Shown here: in pieces, positions 63,681 through 64,000 of the stretch
How the letters are laid out: each line of letters opens with the position of its first letter
How positions within the stretch are numbered: the stretch's first letter is position 1
Origin: Isochrysis galbana
Lineage: Eukaryota > Haptophyta > Isochrysidales > Isochrysidaceae
NCBI GenBank assembly: GCA_018136815.1
Contig: CM030939.1
Location: 2,178,808-2,242,807 of the forward strand
Direction: 5' to 3'
DNA length: 64,000 nucleotides
Notes under the pieces: model-generated
What the model saw: the letters and a program-made list of their open reading frames with translations, nothing else
Databases searched by the model: none
What the model was told of the DNA's origin: nothing
Position numbers and translations under genes: made by a program

Positions 63681-64000
63681 CCTTTTCGGAGGGTGTTCCC
63701 AGTCCTACAATGAGGACGAGGGCTGCTAGCGCGGGGGAGAGAGAGGGAAGCGCGCGGGACTAACGCGAGAACAAGGAGGGGCTCAGGCGGCGGCGTTGTG
63801 CAAGGAGACAAGCGTGCAAAGCAGGCGAGGCAGCCAGGAGGGAACGCGGCGGGAGCATGAAAAGAGAAAAGAGCGCGGGTCGGCCGGTCGTCAGCCCTTC
63901 TAACCGAAGAGGGTCGATCGCGGACGTAGACGTAGAGGGCCGATCGCGGATGCGACATGCTTAGAATTGTGCCTTGTGACATAGTGAGACCTTGATGGGC
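63681..64000. other. Right end, nothing recognised
   Basis: No conserved frame in 320 bp. Confidence 0.4.

Overview
This window is nuclear DNA of a eukaryote, most likely a single-celled alga or related protist. Coding sequence is GC-rich. Several genes are interrupted by short GT-AG introns (49 to about 240 bp) with phases that match exactly. There are no prokaryotic operons. Flagellar-type and lipid-elongation genes sit among many transposable elements and purine/pyrimidine tracts. A haptophyte or another chromist would fit, but nothing here fixes the lineage. There is one assembly gap at 47512-47611.

Layout. 1-372 is the 5' end of an E-Syt/tricalbin-like gene running off the left edge. 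478-1599 is a Tc1/mariner-like TIR element filled with a (GA)n tract. 4764-5909 (-) encodes a Zn2Cys6 protein. 7380-9547 holds two non-autonomous DNA elements. 11245-12021 (+) is a MYCBP-like domain fused to a C2-like domain. 12887-14721 (-) is a three-exon polytopic membrane protein. 14899-20000 is a Mutator-like transposon whose transposase is split by another repeat. 20873-21946 (-) and 22436-23701 (+) are a divergent pair: a secreted repeat protein and the mRNA cap guanine-N7 methyltransferase. 24066-29390 is a graveyard of LINE, hAT and Ty3/gypsy fragments plus an SSB-like ORF that may be viral. 30023-33446 (+) is an importin-13/transportin-3-like karyopherin with one 49-bp intron. 35449-36465 (+) is an unknown repeat protein. 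37235-40736 is an almost complete LINE with perfect target-site duplications. 42295-44055 (-) is a class-3 lipase. 45258-47511 (+) is a proline-rich cytochrome b561 protein cut by the gap, and 47612-47733 is a HIND-type C-terminus on the other side. 47734-51900 is repeat-dense. 51929-53836 (+) is a multi-exon membrane protein. 56276-60307 (-) is a 13-exon gene in which a Rossmann-like protein is fused to a 3-hydroxyacyl-CoA dehydratase (PHS1/HACD). The right end is repeats.

How it fits together. The host genes are unrelated housekeeping or structural genes: ER lipid transfer and very-long-chain fatty acid elongation, mRNA capping, nuclear import, lipolysis, and possibly flagellar proteins. 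The unifying feature is one LINE family. It has at least five 5' ends that begin with a hairpin just before the ORF1 ATG, and six 3' ends carrying a conserved CTGAATCTTCAG-like hairpin, most of them followed by a T-run instead of poly(A). Three insertions have exact 15-16 bp target duplications, and one has an unoccupied paralogous site elsewhere in the window.
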